Positions 57,254 through 64,000 of a stretch of 64,000 nt of DNA are shown here, in pieces. The translations under genes and the position numbers were made by a program. The notes beneath the pieces are model-generated. The model was not told where the DNA came from. It searched no databases and saw only the letters and a list, made by a program, of their open reading frames with translations. Position 1 is the stretch's first letter; each line of letters opens with the position of its first letter. This DNA comes from Burkholderia paludis (GTDB lineage Bacteria; Pseudomonadota; Gammaproteobacteria; Burkholderiales; Burkholderiaceae). The DNA lies in NCBI RefSeq assembly GCF_000732615.1, contig NZ_JPGL01000001.1, forward strand, positions 186,001 through 250,000, read 5' to 3'.

Positions 57254-57744
57254 GATCCGATCTTCCCGACACCCACGTTTCCCAGTCCTTCGAGCTGTCG
57301 GCCGATGGACTGGTCGACCTGTTCAAGTTGGAACTCAATAGCATCTCAGGTGGCACGGTTCTTTGCATGACGGCTAAAAATCAAGTCGTTTGGCAAGGCA
57401 TGGTATTCGAGTCCATTCCCATCACCCTCGCCGGCGAAGGCGTTCGCACGGATGGCCAATGGAATCGACCGAAGCTGACGGTTGCCAACCCTGACGGCAT
57501 CTTCTCGGCATTCATTGCACAGGGCAAGACCGACAGCGCAACGGTCACTCGCTACCGCTGCCATCTTGAGGATGTGAAAAACAATGTTGGCCGCTATCAA
57601 ATCAACATCTGGCGCATATCGAAGACTCTAAGCATGAGCAATTCGATGGCGACATTCGAACTGCGTACCCCGCTCGACGGACAGATGTTCTATCTGCCGG
57701 CACGTGCCTTCTACCCACCGGAGTTCCCGCATGTCTCTCTATGA
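57250..57744 (+). CDS. minor tail protein L-like
   Basis: Starts at GTG, overlapping the M gene as GTGA. The protein fits gpL: VSQSFELSADGLVDLFKLEL, WQGMVFESIPITLAGEGVRT, RPKLTVANPDGIFSAFIAQG, VTRYRCHLED and PARAFYPPEFPHVSL. It lacks the C-terminal Cys set of lambda L. A tail-tip role is expected. Confidence 0.8.
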   Translation: MRSDLPDTHVSQSFELSADGLVDLFKLELNSISGGTVLCMTAKNQVVWQGMVFESIPITLAGEGVRTDGQWNRPKLTVANPDGIFSAFIAQGKTDSATVTRYRCHLEDVKNNVGRYQINIWRISKTLSMSNSMATFELRTPLDGQMFYLPARAFYPPEFPHVSL

Positions 57745-58273
57745 AAAATACATCGAAGGGTTCGAGGGAATCCCTTATATCGAAGGCCGCGATGATTGCT
57801 ATGGCCTCGTGCGCAGATGGCTGGACAAGACCTACGGAATGAAGCTGACGAACTACGCTCGTCCGTGTGCCTGGGAGAACGACGGTTTCAATCTACTTGG
57901 TGACTACTTCAACCGCGAGGGGTTTGTACTCGTCAATACGCCATTGAATCGCTTGCAGATCGGCGACCTATTGATGATGCACGTCGCCAGCAGGACGGGC
58001 ATCTCGAACCACATCGGCGTCTACGTCGGCAACCAGTACGTATTGCATCATCTGTATGGCCAGGCGTCGAAAGCCGACCCACTGAACGACCGATGGAAGA
58101 ACCGCATCCTTGATGTCATCCGGCATCCGGACATCGCGGAGAAGAATCACGAGCAAACGGAGTCTGTCGACTTCATGACCCTGCTGCCACCCCACTTGAG
58201 AGAGAAGTATGAACGACGACTTGTTGAAACTCTGGACTCCCCTGACCGAACGGTGCGGCTTCCTCCTAAATGA
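57731..58273 (+). CDS. NlpC/P60 peptidase-type tail assembly protein (K-like half)
   Basis: The start at 57731 overlaps the L gene by 14 nt. The 180-aa protein has the catalytic Cys in GRDDCYGLVRRWLD and the His in ISNHIGVYVGNQYVLHH. Lambda gpK has this domain fused behind a JAMM domain; here the JAMM part is the next gene. It may cleave peptidoglycan or process tail-tip proteins. Confidence 0.83.
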   Translation: MSLYEKYIEGFEGIPYIEGRDDCYGLVRRWLDKTYGMKLTNYARPCAWENDGFNLLGDYFNREGFVLVNTPLNRLQIGDLLMMHVASRTGISNHIGVYVGNQYVLHHLYGQASKADPLNDRWKNRILDVIRHPDIAEKNHEQTESVDFMTLLPPHLREKYERRLVETLDSPDRTVRLPPK

Positions 58274-58577
58274 CGGGTCGATTGTCGAGTGCCAAAACGT
58301 CCACGAGCAGCCTGAAATAGGCTTTGAAATTACCCCCGCGTCTATCCGACAATATGAGGATCAGATTGCTGCCACATGGCACACGCATCCGCACACGGGG
58401 CCTAACCTATCTGCTCAGGACTACCGTGCATTTCAGGCGTGGCCGCGGTGGTTCCACTACATCATTGGCGAGCACGATGTCTGGTGCTACTACGTCAGAA
58501 ACAACGCGGTGATTTTGCTCGATGAAGATGATCTATCTGCATGGCTCCCTGAAGGAACTGCACCCGGAGCCGATTAA
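58209..58577 (+). CDS. JAMM/Mov34 domain tail protein (K-like half)
   Basis: The 122-aa protein shows WHTHPHTGPNLSAQD, a perfect HxH-x10-D JAMM metal motif, with Glu near residue 28 (VECQNVHEQPE). It corresponds to the N-terminal half of lambda gpK, but is separate and placed after the NlpC/P60 gene. GAGAGAAGT precedes the start; overlaps 65 bp. Confidence 0.83.
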   Translation: MNDDLLKLWTPLTERCGFLLNDGSIVECQNVHEQPEIGFEITPASIRQYEDQIAATWHTHPHTGPNLSAQDYRAFQAWPRWFHYIIGEHDVWCYYVRNNAVILLDEDDLSAWLPEGTAPGAD

Positions 58578-59151
58578 CGTCCATTCCACCACGGCTGCTG
58601 AAGCGCTGACGGTGCTGAAGCAGTTCCCTGGATTTGACGCTGAGAACCCCGTCGATGTGCGCGTCGACGGCTTCGATTGCCGCGACGCGCTGTTCGTGCA
58701 GACCGACAAGACCGAGTTGCATGTCTACCCCGCCCTGCGTGGTGCGGGTGGAAACGGCGGCTTCCTACAGATCCTGATCGGGGCCGTAATGGTCGTGGTC
58801 GGTACGGTCCTATGGTGGAACGGCCCGATAGGGGGCACGATGGCCCAGGTGGGCATCGGCATGATGATGGGAGGCGCGATGATGATGCTCGGCGGGGTCA
58901 TTTCAATGCTTGCCCCACAACCTAAGCTGGGAACGGGTTCAGCGACGAACTCTAGCTTGATAATCCCTGCCAGCCAGAACACCGTGAAAATCGGCACTCG
59001 ACTACCGCTCCTGTTCGGCCGAGTGAAGCATTTCGGGCACTACCTGTCGTTCAACGTCGATGCAAAGCGGTACGATGATTCCAACATGGTCCTCGGTGGC
59101 TACTGCAACCAGAACGGGGACGGTCAAGCACTCCACTGCGTACTCGCATAA
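58522..59151 (+). CDS. tail assembly protein I-like
   Basis: Begins MKMIYLHGSLKELHPEPINV, as gpI proteins do (YLHG.L), then a ubiquitin-like N-terminal half and a Gly/Met-rich hydrophobic stretch (IGAVMVVVGTVLWWNGPIGG, GIGMMMGGAMMMLGGVISML) of two helices. The order K-I-J is conserved in lambdoid tails. The C-terminal half continues with a non-hydrophobic domain. Start may be either of two ATGs 6 nt apart. Confidence 0.78.
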   Translation: MKMIYLHGSLKELHPEPINVHSTTAAEALTVLKQFPGFDAENPVDVRVDGFDCRDALFVQTDKTELHVYPALRGAGGNGGFLQILIGAVMVVVGTVLWWNGPIGGTMAQVGIGMMMGGAMMMLGGVISMLAPQPKLGTGSATNSSLIIPASQNTVKIGTRLPLLFGRVKHFGHYLSFNVDAKRYDDSNMVLGGYCNQNGDGQALHCVLA

Positions 59152-59160
59152 CAAAAATAC

Positions 59161-62100
59161 ATGATGATTGTCGAAGAAGAATGCCCCCTCCAGAGCATCC
59201 GCGGTGCGAGCGGCGGTGGCTCCAGCTCGCCCACGCGAACGGACGACAACCTGTTTTCGAGAGACGTCGTCGAGATCGTCCTTGGTCTTTCTCAAGGCCC
59301 GATTCGAGGACTGGTCGACGGCATGAAGTCCTTCTCTGTCGGCGGGACGCCGCTCATGTCGCAGGACGGATCGCTGAACTTCAGTTCGTTCAACCTCGGC
59401 GTCAAGCTCGGCACCACGCATGACTCCGCAGTCAACTACGTCCTGGGCGGCGAAAGCTCGAACACCCAGGTCGGCACGCGTCTATTTCAAGGGACGTGGG
59501 TCAACCGCCAGACTGACCAAGCGCTGAAGGGAGTGATCGACCAACTGCAAGTACGGATGCAGTTCAATGTCCTCTACGTCCAAAACAACGACGGCTCTTT
59601 CAACAACACGGCACGCTTCCGAATCCAGTATCGTCCGGCATCCAGCTACGCTGCGTGGTCAGAGGTTCAAGGTGGATTAATCAAGGTGACGGGTAAAACC
59701 ACGAGCGGCTACATGGTCGACTACTCGTGGGACGTGCCTCGCATCAGCGACAACTGGGTGATTCGGGTACTGAAGGAGAACCCGGACGCCAGTACGACCG
59801 AATTTTGTGACCTCACCTGGGAAAGCTTCCAGATGGTCACGAAAGGGAACCGCTCGTACAACCAAGTCGCGCTCCTCCATCTGGTCGCCAAGGCGACGAG
59901 CCAGTTCAGCTCGATCCCGGACTTCTCAGGCATCTACGACGGGCTGGAGATCCTGGTTCCTACAAACTACAACGGTGACATGCACTCGTACGACGCGAGC
60001 GGCCCGTGGAATGGAACGTTCAAGCTCGCGTGGACGAACAACCCGGCGTGGATTCTGTACAACCTCATCATGAATCCCACATGGGGTCTCGCGAAGTATT
60101 ACCCCTGGATCACCTGCAACCGATTCGACTTCTACGACGCGGGGCGCTGGTGTGATGAGATGGTCCCCGACGGCATCGGGGGCTGGCAACCGCGCTACAC
60201 CTTCAACCTCGTCCTGACCGACCAGCAGACTGGCCTCGACATGTTGAAGTATGTCGCCGGCAGCTTTGGCGCGGTCATCTTCGACGACGCCACCGGCATG
60301 GTTCACCTGCGTGTCGACAAGTGGGAAGAACCTACCTTGATGTTCACGCCCGAGAACGTGACGCCCGAAGGCTTCAGCTATACGTTCACGGATATGTCGA
60401 CGCGCTACAACGACTACGAGGTTCAGTTTGTCAACCCTGACATCGACTGGAACGTCGACCATCGGCGCGTCCCGTACGAAGAGCACATCGCGCTCAACGG
60501 CAGCATTCCGTACCAGTTTCAGGCGATCGGCTGCACGAACGAGCACGAAGCTGTTCGTCGCGCCACCTATCAGCTGATCACGTCGACCACCGAGTGTGCC
60601 ACGGTGTCATTCATGACCGCGCGCCTCGGCCGCGTCATCGACCCGTACAAGCCGATCTACGTCGCAGACCCGATCACCGGCTGGTCGTCCGGTGGTCGCA
60701 TCAAGTCCATCTTCAACAACAAGATCTATCTGCGAGATCCGATCTACTTCACGATCAACCAGAACTACAACCTGCGACTTCAGTCCGTCGATGGATTGTG
60801 GAACCTCGTTGTGAACCCTGGCAAGACCGGAGCCGCAACCGAGCTGACGATCGTGAGTGGCGTCACTCCGCCGAACATTCCGGATCGCACCGTCTTCACG
60901 ATTGAAGACAACGGCGGATTCGGCATCGCGAAGCCATTCCGTCCGATCGCGATCGAGCCAGTTGACAATCAACCTGACACCTACAAGGTTACAGCTGTCG
61001 AAGTCAACGTCAACAAGCAGGCCGCAGCGGACAACTGCGTGCCGATCGGCAGCAAGCAATATTCGTTTAAGAACCCGCTGATCCCTCCTCCGCCGACGAA
61101 CATGGTCATGGCTTCCGGGACGGAGCAACTGATCATCGGTCAGGACGGTTCGATTCAGGCGCGCATCCTCGTGTCTTGGGACCCACCTGCAAACGCGATC
61201 GTCAAGCGCTACGACGTGCAGTGGAAGGAAAGTTCACAGTCGACATGGCTCACCGCAAGCACGACGGGTGAAAGCCTATTCCTTGGTCCTTGTAAGAGCG
61301 GCGTTGATTACGACATCACCGTGTGGGCAATCAGCACGTTCGACTACCGCAGTTCGCAGCTTTCTGCATGGAACTACCGATGCGTCGGCAAGGATGACCC
61401 GCCGAGCAACGTGACGAACTTTAACGTCATACGCCGTCAGAACGACATTCTGCTGAAGTGGGACCCGATCCCCGATCTCGACCGCGCCGGTTACGAGATT
61501 CGCCTTGGCACGTCGTGGGAAACTGGAACGGTTCTCGTGACTGACTACGCAGCGACGCAGTTCGCATGGACGACGGATACCGGAGGGGCATACTCGTTCA
61601 TGATCCGCGGGATCGATACGAGCCATAACTTCTCGCCGATCCCGACGATCCAGACTATCGCGTTATATGGCCCGTCCTCAGTACGTGGCGTCATTGCTGT
61701 TCAGTCGTCGAACCGGATCGAGATGAGCTGGAAACCGAACCCGGAAGACAATATTCTCGACTACGAGATCCGTGAGGGTGACTCGTGGGCGACCGCAGTG
61801 TTCGTTGCGAAGACGAAATCTACAAGCTTCGGTTTTACGGCCGGCGCAGGTGGTACGCGCAAGTTTTGGCTGAAGTCAATTGCCGCCCCTGGCATCTACT
61901 CGGACAAGGCAACCTTCGTCACTACCGACGTCGCTCAACTCGACAACACCAACATCGTGTACGAGTCGGACGAACTGTCGAAAGGCTTCACCGGCATGCG
62001 GTACAACATGGTTGTCTACGGCGACTCTTTGCGAATGGACGATGGAAAGGCGAAGGCAGAGTACATCTTCAGCGTGTCGCTCCCGACGAGCTTCCGTGCG

Positions 62101-62769
62101 CAGAATACGCTCTTCATCGGTCTCGACGCGATCGTCGACTTCACCATGCGGTGGAACGACGCAACCTTCCCGTGGGACGACGCCAGAGCGCAGATGCCGT
62201 GGGCCGCAGCGGGTGACATCTCGTCGATCAACTACCGTGCCGAGATTGCCACGCTCACTGCATTACCGCCTGACGTGCTTTATGCGATCAAACTCGACAA
62301 TACGCTCGGATTCTCCGGCCCCGGTGAGGACGGATCGGTCACCGAGCAGCAGACGGTTAGCTACCGCGCTGGCAAGTATGGCTCGGGGCTTTTCGTGCAG
62401 ACTGCGCCGCTTCAACCGGTGCCGACTCGCGTGACGTTCGACGCTAATATTCCGAACGTGTTCTCGACTAGCTTTTGGGTCATTCCATACGACGACAACG
62501 ACGATACCTGGTCCAGCTTCTGCGGACGGAACGGCGCGCAAATCACGATCGGCTATCAAGCGTCCACGATGAGTGTCTATGCGATCGACAACAACGGTAA
62601 GAAGATCTCCGTCCCGATCGATCTGGAAGTAGGCGAACGCTACTTCGTCGCTATTTCTCAGGATACAAACAAGCGCACGTTGTACGTCGGCCGAGAAGGC
62701 GGATCGGTATTCCGAGGGACCCTCGATGTCCAGGGTATCGGACAAACCATCAACTACAGTTTGTACTGA
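59161..62769 (+). CDS. tail tip host-specificity protein J-like
   Basis: The 1202-aa protein has the lambda J layout: N-terminal hub (SPTRTDDNLFSRDVVEIVLG LSQGPIRG), beta domains, two fibronectin III-like modules (about residues 640-830: ILVSWDPPANAIVKRYDVQW, DILLKWDPIPDLDRAGYEI) and a C-terminal LamG/concanavalin-like domain (residues 1040-1190: YRAGKYGSGLFVQTAPLQ, STSFWVIPYDDNDDTWSSFC). The C-terminal part should bind the receptor. The start has no clear ribosome site. Confidence 0.88.
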   Translation: MMIVEEECPLQSIRGASGGGSSSPTRTDDNLFSRDVVEIVLGLSQGPIRGLVDGMKSFSVGGTPLMSQDGSLNFSSFNLGVKLGTTHDSAVNYVLGGESSNTQVGTRLFQGTWVNRQTDQALKGVIDQLQVRMQFNVLYVQNNDGSFNNTARFRIQYRPASSYAAWSEVQGGLIKVTGKTTSGYMVDYSWDVPRISDNWVIRVLKENPDASTTEFCDLTWESFQMVTKGNRSYNQVALLHLVAKATSQFSSIPDFSGIYDGLEILVPTNYNGDMHSYDASGPWNGTFKLAWTNNPAWILYNLIMNPTWGLAKYYPWITCNRFDFYDAGRWCDEMVPDGIGGWQPRYTFNLVLTDQQTGLDMLKYVAGSFGAVIFDDATGMVHLRVDKWEEPTLMFTPENVTPEGFSYTFTDMSTRYNDYEVQFVNPDIDWNVDHRRVPYEEHIALNGSIPYQFQAIGCTNEHEAVRRATYQLITSTTECATVSFMTARLGRVIDPYKPIYVADPITGWSSGGRIKSIFNNKIYLRDPIYFTINQNYNLRLQSVDGLWNLVVNPGKTGAATELTIVSGVTPPNIPDRTVFTIEDNGGFGIAKPFRPIAIEPVDNQPDTYKVTAVEVNVNKQAAADNCVPIGSKQYSFKNPLIPPPPTNMVMASGTEQLIIGQDGSIQARILVSWDPPANAIVKRYDVQWKESSQSTWLTASTTGESLFLGPCKSGVDYDITVWAISTFDYRSSQLSAWNYRCVGKDDPPSNVTNFNVIRRQNDILLKWDPIPDLDRAGYEIRLGTSWETGTVLVTDYAATQFAWTTDTGGAYSFMIRGIDTSHNFSPIPTIQTIALYGPSSVRGVIAVQSSNRIEMSWKPNPEDNILDYEIREGDSWATAVFVAKTKSTSFGFTAGAGGTRKFWLKSIAAPGIYSDKATFVTTDVAQLDNTNIVYESDELSKGFTGMRYNMVVYGDSLRMDDGKAKAEYIFSVSLPTSFRAQNTLFIGLDAIVDFTMRWNDATFPWDDARAQMPWAAAGDISSINYRAEIATLTALPPDVLYAIKLDNTLGFSGPGEDGSVTEQQTVSYRAGKYGSGLFVQTAPLQPVPTRVTFDANIPNVFSTSFWVIPYDDNDDTWSSFCGRNGAQITIGYQASTMSVYAIDNNGKKISVPIDLEVGERYFVAISQDTNKRTLYVGREGGSVFRGTLDVQGIGQTINYSLY

Positions 62770-62770
62770 T

Positions 62771-63232
62771 ATGGCACACGTAATTTCCGATATCACCATC
62801 TCGAAGAAGGTGCTCGACGACAACGGTTTCCTCGCACTGCTCACGTCAGACAGCCCGACTGGCTATGCGCCATTTCAACCGTTCGTGCAGGGTGACTACG
62901 AGTATCAGACTGCCCTCTTTCGCATCTCTATGAACTCAACTTCCGGCGACCGTGGGGTGATCAACAAATTGAGCGTTGTCGTCGACGTTCCCGATATGTT
63001 CGACAGCGGCGACAACATCATCGACGGGACGACACCGACGCGAATCTTCTTCACGCGTCCATTCCACGTCGCACCGAAGGTGACCCTGACCGTGCAAAGC
63101 GCGAGCGACCCATGCACCGCGAAACTTGTCGCTGGCTCGGTCACGCGCACGTATTTCGACTGCTTCCTTGAAAGGGCTTCCGATAAGGCGAAGATCGACG
63201 GCGCTTTGACATGGGCCGCTCACGCATACTGA
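62771..63232 (+). CDS. tail-associated receptor-binding-type protein, 153 aa
   Basis: Starts MAHVISDITISKKVLDDNGF, 1 nt after J. The C-terminal part (TRIFFTRPFHVAPKVTLTVQ ... TYFDCFLERASD ... WAAHAY) fits the small beta-sandwich that ends many phage fibre proteins (H-type lectin-like, ending W.A.Y). It probably decorates the tail tip. Confidence 0.72.
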   Translation: MAHVISDITISKKVLDDNGFLALLTSDSPTGYAPFQPFVQGDYEYQTALFRISMNSTSGDRGVINKLSVVVDVPDMFDSGDNIIDGTTPTRIFFTRPFHVAPKVTLTVQSASDPCTAKLVAGSVTRTYFDCFLERASDKAKIDGALTWAAHAY

Positions 63233-63238
63233 AATCCC

Positions 63239-63267
63239 TTGGGTGCTCTGGCCAGCGCTCGTAAAAT
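63239..63267 (+). promoter_or_regulatory. sigma-70-like promoter before the tail-fibre gene
   Basis: TTGGGT (63239-63244), 17-bp spacer, TAAAAT (63262-63267). The -10 is good, the -35 poor. The leader contains ACACCACCACG directly before the start codon. Confidence 0.4.
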
Positions 63268-63293
63268 TCGTCTTGCTAACGGACACCACCACG

Positions 63294-64000
63294 ATGCAGA
63301 ACTACACACAGATTCCCGACAGCCAGCGGGTCTCCGACTCGCTCGCGCCGCTGCTCAACAACGACCTCACGGCGATCTCGCGTAACTCTGGCGACTCCTT
63401 TCCGATCACTGGACTCCAGATCGGTATGCCGTACCTCAGCACGTCGCAGAACAAGCTCTTCCGGCTTACGAGCCTGACGCCGGTCACATGGGTGGTCGAA
63501 ATCGACTACAACCGCTCGATCGCATATCAGGACAACCTCGATCAGGTTGCGGCTTCCGCAAACAGCCGCGTCCTCAAAAGCGGCGACAATATGACCGGCC
63601 CGCTCACGCTCTCGGGAGATCCGTCTCAAGCACTGCACGCCACGCCGAAGCGGTACGTTGACGCTCAGGCGCAGGCTGCAACCACCGCAGCGAACAACCG
63701 CGTGTTGCGCTCGGGCGACCAGATGACCGGCCCGCTCACGCTCTCGGGCGACCCGTCACAGCCCTACCACGCCGCGACGAAGAACTACGCCGACTACCTC
63801 TACAACTCACTGAACAACGCCAAGCTCGGTCGCAACGGCGACACCGTGTCCGAGCTGTACAACAACGGCTGGTTCCGTTCGAACGGACAGGTCGGCTGGT
63901 ACAACCAGACGTACGGTGGCGGCATCCACATGACCGACACCAGCTATGTCCGCGTATATGGCGGCAAGGGCTTTGCGACCGACACGCATACGCTCGAACA
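63294..64000 (+). CDS. tail fibre protein, N-terminal part (runs off the window)
   Basis: The frame MQNYTQIPDSQRVSDSLAPL LNNDL... is open to the edge (235 codons). After a conserved start for attachment to the tail (IGMPYLSTSQNKLFRLTS, VTWVVEIDY) it carries two copies of a repeat (SGD.MTGPLTLSGDPSQ..HA..K.Y.D, near residues 95-125 and 135-170) and then a NGWFRSNGQVGWYNQTYGGG segment often found near the tips of phage fibres. The ACACCACCACG motif abuts the start codon and no ribosome site is visible. Confidence 0.85.
   Translation, partial: MQNYTQIPDSQRVSDSLAPLLNNDLTAISRNSGDSFPITGLQIGMPYLSTSQNKLFRLTSLTPVTWVVEIDYNRSIAYQDNLDQVAASANSRVLKSGDNMTGPLTLSGDPSQALHATPKRYVDAQAQAATTAANNRVLRSGDQMTGPLTLSGDPSQPYHAATKNYADYLYNSLNNAKLGRNGDTVSELYNNGWFRSNGQVGWYNQTYGGGIHMTDTSYVRVYGGKGFATDTHTLE

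Noticed and set aside
1..64000. CRISPR arrays, tRNA or rRNA genes, insertion sequences, integrase
   Set aside because: No regularly spaced repeats, cloverleaf candidates, transposase or integrase reading frames were seen. Lifestyle therefore cannot be decided from this window.

Overview
The window is a 64 kb segment of one tailed-phage genome: gene-dense, GC-rich, with almost every base in a gene and many 4-nt ATGA start/stop overlaps. No host gene, rRNA or tRNA was seen. Tail genes in the lambda order M-L-K-I-J after a very long tape measure gene indicate a long non-contractile tail (siphovirus). GC-rich codon use and the gene content suggest a beta-proteobacterial host such as Burkholderia or Ralstonia; this is inference. 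Both window ends cut genes: the C-terminus of a + strand gene (1-141) and the N-terminus of a tail-fibre gene (63294-64000).

Layout. (1) 153-20,987, minus strand: nucleotide and DNA metabolism. It holds ThyX, a MazG-like hydrolase, an SbcC/SbcD-type nuclease pair, a DnaQ-type exonuclease, a PD-(D/E)XK nuclease, ATP-dependent DNA ligase, family A DNA polymerase, a 5'-3' exonuclease, a probable abundant DNA-binding protein, an SF2 helicase, a regulator with two HTH segments, a KTSC protein, a tandem HNH-like protein and a Toprim/Spo11-like protein. One small zinc-ribbon gene (14745-14912) runs the other way. (2) 21,150-34,405, minus strand: about 30 short accessory genes, mostly unknown, with internal duplications, a DUF2591 protein, a lipoprotein and small membrane proteins. 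(3) 33.4-36.6 kb: the least coding part, with clustered palindromes, an early-type gene (34644-35402) and a + strand HNH endonuclease gene. (4) 36,680-39,740, minus: primase/helicase and a gene divergent from the terminase. (5) 39,946-64,000, plus: GpA-type terminase, portal, protease/scaffold, decoration, major capsid, connectors, tail tube, frameshifting chaperones, tape measure with a lytic transglycosylase domain, M, L, NlpC/P60, JAMM, I, J and fibres. An Arc-like repressor gene (49116-49310) lies antisense inside this late block.

The most unusual signals are regulatory. (a) An ACCACCAC motif, always in the mRNA sense, sits within about 100 nt of the start codon of at least 24 genes on both strands. 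In several cases it is the loop of a hairpin: ThyX leader, two hairpins before the major capsid gene, KTSC leader, and the start of the tail chaperone gene. (b) A palindrome GGTTCAA(C/G)TTGAACC recurs at gene junctions of the minus-strand block. (c) A second palindrome, CTAT-N3-ATAG, occurs only in non-coding or gene-end positions and clusters in a 500-bp gap at 33.4-33.9 kb, a candidate control region or origin. Other points are a -1 frameshift site AAACCCG in the tail chaperone gene, a nested scaffold start in the protease gene, and an in-frame TGA in one of two paralogues whose downstream codons still resemble the end of the longer copy.
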